Source of the DNA: Bradyrhizobium lablabi
GTDB lineage: Bacteria > Pseudomonadota > Alphaproteobacteria > Rhizobiales > Xanthobacteraceae
NCBI RefSeq assembly: GCF_001440475.1
Contig: NZ_LLYB01000047.1
Coordinates: forward strand, 115,720-158,231
DNA: 42,512 nucleotides
Reading direction: 5' to 3'
Shown piece after piece: positions 39,010 to 42,512 of this stretch. The notes under the pieces are model-generated. The model searched no databases. It saw nothing but the letters and a program-made list of their open reading frames with translations, and was not told the DNA's origin. The translations under genes were made by a program, and so were the position numbers. Each line of letters begins with the position of its first letter. Positions within the stretch are counted from its first letter, which is position 1.

Positions 39010-41220
39010 TCACAAAAAGCTCTGCGGGTCGACGTCGACCTCGAGCTTGAGATTGCCCTTGGTCTTAGGCCCGGCAGCCAGCCATTCGCGCAAGTACTCC
39101 GACAAATCGACATTGCGCAGCGACTTCACCAGGATCCGGAACCGGTAGCGGCCCTTGATTACCGCCAGCGGCGCCTCTGCAGGGCCCAGCACCTGGATGC
39201 GCTCGTCGATTGGCGCGACGGCGGCGAGCCTGCGGGCAAAACCTTCCGCGCTCGGCCGGTCGCCGGCGGAAATGATCAGGCTGGCGAGTCGGCCGAACGG
39301 CGGATAGCCGGTGCGCTCGCGCGAGTCGATCTCGTTGGCATAGAAGGCCTCGCGGTCGCTGGCGACCAAGGCCTTCATCACGGGATGTTCGGGCTGATGG
39401 GTCTGCAGAAAGCCTATGCCGCGCCCCTGCTCGCGCCCGGCGCGCCCGATCACCTGGTTGAGCAATTGAAACGTCCGCTCGGCGGCGCGCGGATCGCCGT
39501 TGCCGAGGCCGAGATCGGCATCGACGACGCCGACCAGATTGAGTCGCGGGAAATTATGTCCCTTCGCCACCAGTTGCGTGCCGATGATGATGTCGACGCG
39601 CCCCTCCGCAATTTCGTTCAGTTCGCTGCGCATGGTCTCGATCGAGGTGATCAGATCGCTCGACAGCACCATGGTGCGCGCTTCCGGAAACAACGCGGCC
39701 GCCTCTTCCTGCAGGCGCTCGACGCCGGGACCGACCGCGACCAGCGATTCCTCGGCCTGGCAATGCGGGCAGATGTTCGGACGCGGCATCGAGAAGCCGC
39801 AATGGTGGCAGACCAGGCGCTGACGAAAGCGATGATCGACCAGCCAGGCGTCGCAGATGGTGCAGGCGAAGCGGTGGCCGCAGGCGCGGCATAGCGTCAG
39901 CGGCGCATAGCCACGGCGGTTGAGGAACAACAGCGCCTGCTCGCGCTTCTCGATCGCGAACCTGACCTGCTCGGCCAGCGGAGGCGAGATGAAGCGACCG
40001 CGCGGCGGCGGCGCTCGCCGCAGGTCGATCGCCTCGATATGCGGCATGTGCTGGCCGCCGAAGCGCGACGGCAGCGCGACGCGCTGATAGCGCCCCTTGC
40101 GCGCGTTGACTTCGCTCTCGACCGACGGCGTCGCCGACGCCAGCACGATCGGAATCTTTGCAATGTGCGCGCGCACCACGGCCATGTCGCGGGCGTGGTA
40201 ATGCGCGCCGTCATCCTGCTTGTAGGCCTGGTCGTGCTCTTCATCGACGATGATCAGGCCGAGATCCGCATAAGGCAGAAACAGCGCCGAGCGCGCGCCG
40301 ACCACGACCGGCGCTTCGCCCGCCGATATCGCCGCCCAATTGCGCTGCCGCGTGCGCGGCGTCAGCTCGGAGTGCCACTCGATCGGGCGCACGCCGAAGC
40401 GCTGCGCGAAACGGTCGAGGAATTGTCCGGTCAGCGCGATCTCCGGCATCAGGATCAGCGTCTGCTTGCCGCGCCGGACGACTTCCGCAATCGCCTCGAA
40501 ATAGACTTCGGTCTTGCCAGAGCCGGTGACGCCGTCGAGCAGCGCGACATGGAACGTGCCGTCGGCGGCGAGCGCGCGCATCGCGTCCACCGCCGCGCGC
40601 TGCTGATGGGAAAATTCCGGCTGCGCAAAGGCGGGATCGGGCGCCGGCGGTGGCGGTGGTGGCGGCATCGCCTCGATCGCAAGCGTACCCTCGTCGACCA
40701 GACCGTCGACCACGCCTGAGCTGACGCCGGCTTCCCGCGCCGCATCCGACTTGCCGTGCAAGAGGCCGTCCGACAGCACCTCGATCAGCCGGCGTCGTGC
40801 CGGTGTCAGCCGCCGCGGCGGCTCGCCGACCAGCCGCACGCCGAGGCGCATCCGCTCGGGGCCGAGATTTTCGCCCATCCGCAACGCCATGCGCAGCACC
40901 ATGCCGCGCGCTGAGAGCGTGTAGTTGGCGACCCAATCGACCAGGCTGCGCAGCTCTTGCTTCAGCGGCGGCACGTCGAGCTTTTCGCCGACGTCCTTCA
41001 GGCGGTTGTGCAGCCGTGGATCGGGATTGGCGTTTTCCGCCCACACCACCGCCACCACCTCGCGCGGTCCGAGCGGCACGCAGACGACATCGCCCGGCTT
41101 CAGCTCCATGCCGCGCGGCACGCGGTAGGAATAGTTTTGATTGAGCGCGACCGGCACCAGCACGTCGACGACGCGGGTCGACGAGGCCGGGGAACTGGTT
41201 TGGCGGGTGGCGTGGTCCAT
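39010..41220 (-). CDS. priA: Primosomal protein N' (replication restart helicase PriA)
   Basis: A 736-residue DEAH-type helicase that restarts stalled replication forks. The N-terminal 3'-DNA-binding domain spans about 15-115. Walker A GVTGSGKT is at 230-237, Walker B DEEH at 326-329. The zinc-binding insert carries eight Cys (CRACG, CTIC, CHHC, CPHC) at about 440-485, and GTQLVAKGHNFPRLNLVGVVDAD follows in the second helicase lobe. An insert of consecutive Pro residues (PPPPPPPAPDPA, about 186-197) lies before the helicase core. It is divergent from xerC. Confidence 0.97.
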   Translation of the reverse strand: MDHATRQTSSPASSTRVVDVLVPVALNQNYSYRVPRGMELKPGDVVCVPLGPREVVAVVWAENANPDPRLHNRLKDVGEKLDVPPLKQELRSLVDWVANYTLSARGMVLRMALRMGENLGPERMRLGVRLVGEPPRRLTPARRRLIEVLSDGLLHGKSDAAREAGVSSGVVDGLVDEGTLAIEAMPPPPPPPAPDPAFAQPEFSHQQRAAVDAMRALAADGTFHVALLDGVTGSGKTEVYFEAIAEVVRRGKQTLILMPEIALTGQFLDRFAQRFGVRPIEWHSELTPRTRQRNWAAISAGEAPVVVGARSALFLPYADLGLIIVDEEHDQAYKQDDGAHYHARDMAVVRAHIAKIPIVLASATPSVESEVNARKGRYQRVALPSRFGGQHMPHIEAIDLRRAPPPRGRFISPPLAEQVRFAIEKREQALLFLNRRGYAPLTLCRACGHRFACTICDAWLVDHRFRQRLVCHHCGFSMPRPNICPHCQAEESLVAVGPGVERLQEEAAALFPEARTMVLSSDLITSIETMRSELNEIAEGRVDIIIGTQLVAKGHNFPRLNLVGVVDADLGLGNGDPRAAERTFQLLNQVIGRAGREQGRGIGFLQTHQPEHPVMKALVASDREAFYANEIDSRERTGYPPFGRLASLIISAGDRPSAEGFARRLAAVAPIDERIQVLGPAEAPLAVIKGRYRFRILVKSLRNVDLSEYLREWLAAGPKTKGNLKLEVDVDPQSFL

Positions 41221-41302
41221 CGGGGGAATCAGGCTCGAGGTATCCGAAACGAGGCTAGCGCCGCCTCGGCCAGTTAGCGAACGGTAAACGAAAGAGGTGC
41301 CA

Positions 41303-41308
41303 TATAAT
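41303..41308 (+). promoter_or_regulatory. Consensus -10 box between priA and xerC
   Basis: A perfect TATAAT at 41303-41308, about 50 bases before the xerC start. The -35 partner on the plus strand is poor. An overlapping minus-strand box for priA is also conceivable because the stretch is AT-rich on both strands. Confidence 0.4.
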
Positions 41309-41357
41309 TAATGCGTTGGAGCACGGCCTCCAAGGTGATCTCCAAAAGGCAAGGATG

Positions 41358-42329
41358 ATGGCCAGGGAAGTTCCGACACCGCAAGCGTTTGAGCTCGATT
41401 GCGCCGATGAGGCGTTCGCGCAGGAGGTCGGGCGCTGGTTGACGCATTTGCGCGCCGAGCGCCGGCTGTCGCCGAAGACGCTCGAAGCCTACGCCCGCGA
41501 CCTCCGCCAGTGCCTCACCTTTCTCGCCGAGCATTGGGGAAGTCAGGTCACGCTGAAACGGTTTGCCGCGCTGGAGGCCACCGACGTCAGGGCTTTCATG
41601 GCAATGCGCCGCGCCGACGACATCGGCGGGCGCTCACTGATGCGGGCGCTGGCGGGCTTGCGCTCGTTCGGGCGCTTTCTGGAACGGGAAGGCAAAGGCA
41701 GGGTCGGCGCGCTATCGGCGATCCGCGCTCCGAAAATCGCAAAGAGCCTGCCGAAGCCGATCCAGATGGACGCTGCCAAGCGCTTTGCCGATGCCGACGA
41801 GCGGGCCGGCGAGGAGCGCGAGCCCTGGATTCTCGCGCGCGACGCCGCGGTCATGGCGCTGCTCTACGGGTCCGGCCTGCGCATCTCCGAGGCACTCGGA
41901 CTGAAACGCCGCGACGTGCCGAAGCCGGGCGAAGGCGACGTCATCATCGTCACCGGCAAGGGCAACAAGACCCGGATGGTGCCGGTGCTGCAGAACGTGC
42001 TCGCCCTGATCGCCGACTACGTTGCGATGTGTCCGCATTCATTGCCGCCGGCCGGGCCGATCTTCGTCGGCGCGCGCGGCGGGCCGCTATCCCCGCGAAT
42101 CATCCAGCTCACCATGGAGCGGCTGCGCGGCGCGCTCGGGCTGCCTGACAGCGCCACGCCCCACGCGCTGCGGCATTCTTTCGCAACCCACCTGCTCAGC
42201 CGCGGTGGCGATCTGCGCGCGATCCAGGAACTGCTCGGCCACGCCTCGCTCTCGACCACGCAGATCTATACCGGGATCGACAGCGAGCGGCTGCTGCAAG
42301 TGTACAAGAGCGCCCACCCGCGCGGGTGA
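41358..42329 (+). CDS. xerC: Tyrosine recombinase XerC (chromosome dimer resolution)
   Basis: A 323-residue Xer recombinase that resolves chromosome dimers at dif. The SAM-like core-binding domain spans about 22-112. The catalytic domain has Arg175 (SGLRISEAL), Lys201 (TGKGNKTR), His269-x-x-Arg272 (HALRHSFATHLL), His295 (LLGHASLSTTQ) and nucleophile Tyr304 (QIYTGID). The complete set is intact. Start choice: ATG 41358 or the adjacent ATG 41355. The frame extends to a TTG at 41316 without conservation. Confidence 0.94.
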   Translation: MAREVPTPQAFELDCADEAFAQEVGRWLTHLRAERRLSPKTLEAYARDLRQCLTFLAEHWGSQVTLKRFAALEATDVRAFMAMRRADDIGGRSLMRALAGLRSFGRFLEREGKGRVGALSAIRAPKIAKSLPKPIQMDAAKRFADADERAGEEREPWILARDAAVMALLYGSGLRISEALGLKRRDVPKPGEGDVIIVTGKGNKTRMVPVLQNVLALIADYVAMCPHSLPPAGPIFVGARGGPLSPRIIQLTMERLRGALGLPDSATPHALRHSFATHLLSRGGDLRAIQELLGHASLSTTQIYTGIDSERLLQVYKSAHPRG

Positions 42330-42512
42330 CGCGGCCAGACACAAAATATCGAAAACAACCCCATGCAAAGTAGAGAGGGCCCGGCTCGCGGCACTCTGGC
42401 TGCTTGCGTCCGGGGCACGAGATAGCCCGTCGTCACGGGCCGGCCTGACCTCATCCTGTCCTAGATGCCGTAATGGGCCCTGCTCCGAGCAAGGGGTCAT
42501 GATGGTGGCTGT
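42330..42512. other. Right edge, no gene identified
   Basis: The last 183 bases contain no convincing coding frame. ATG codons at 42499-42504, close to the edge, could start a gene that continues outside, but only a few codons are visible. Confidence 0.4.

Overview
The window looks like chromosome of a Bradyrhizobium-type alphaproteobacterium. GC content is high, rplU-rpmA is followed downstream by obgE-proB-proA-nadD-rsfS-rlmH-envC-ctpA-rppH, the F1 ATP synthase operon runs atpHAGDC, and L21 has a long Lys/Ala tail. Intergenic palindromic repeats of kinds I associate with Bradyrhizobium and Rhodopseudomonas are also present. The genus is inferred from gene order and protein style, not from a marker search.

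Left end (1-9880): a mobile island. Four plus-strand genes, joined by 4-base ATGA overlaps, encode a Wadjet plasmid-defence system (JetA, cut by the window edge, then JetB, JetC and JetD). It is the DUF2397/DUF2398/TIGR02680/DUF2399 variety, which I recall as type III. A convergent tyrosine integrase follows, and then a tRNA-Ser(CGA) whose 3' end faces the integrase. This is the usual layout of an element integrated at a tRNA 3' end. The far end of the element lies left of base 1.

Centre-left (10203-19201): a ROK-family protein whose motifs appear circularly permuted, then rplU-rpmA with a promoter and structured leader, a GNAT acetyltransferase, an EamA transporter and a MaoC-type hot-dog protein. 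Next comes an accessory-looking locus: a class III cyclase with TPR repeats, a PAP2/haloperoxidase-type protein with an eight-unit Asp-Phe repeat at its N-terminus, and a divergent subtilase with no visible signal peptide. This trio is the least explained part of the window.

Centre-right (19398-30714): a conserved co-directional run. It covers ribosome assembly (obgE, rsfS, rlmH), proline synthesis (proB, proA), NAD synthesis (nadD), cell-wall remodelling (envC-like, ctpA, a divergent polysaccharide deacetylase) and two adjacent Nudix hydrolases. The second Nudix gene lacks a conventional start codon at its expected N-terminus.

Right end (30677-42512): a membrane-anchored class III cyclase with a non-canonical active site, then the F1 ATP synthase operon with its own terminator, all on the minus strand. 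After a 653-base intergenic region containing a perfect CtrA-type box come a His-rich RlpA-like protein, priA (minus) and xerC (plus). No CRISPR array, insertion sequence or rRNA was seen.
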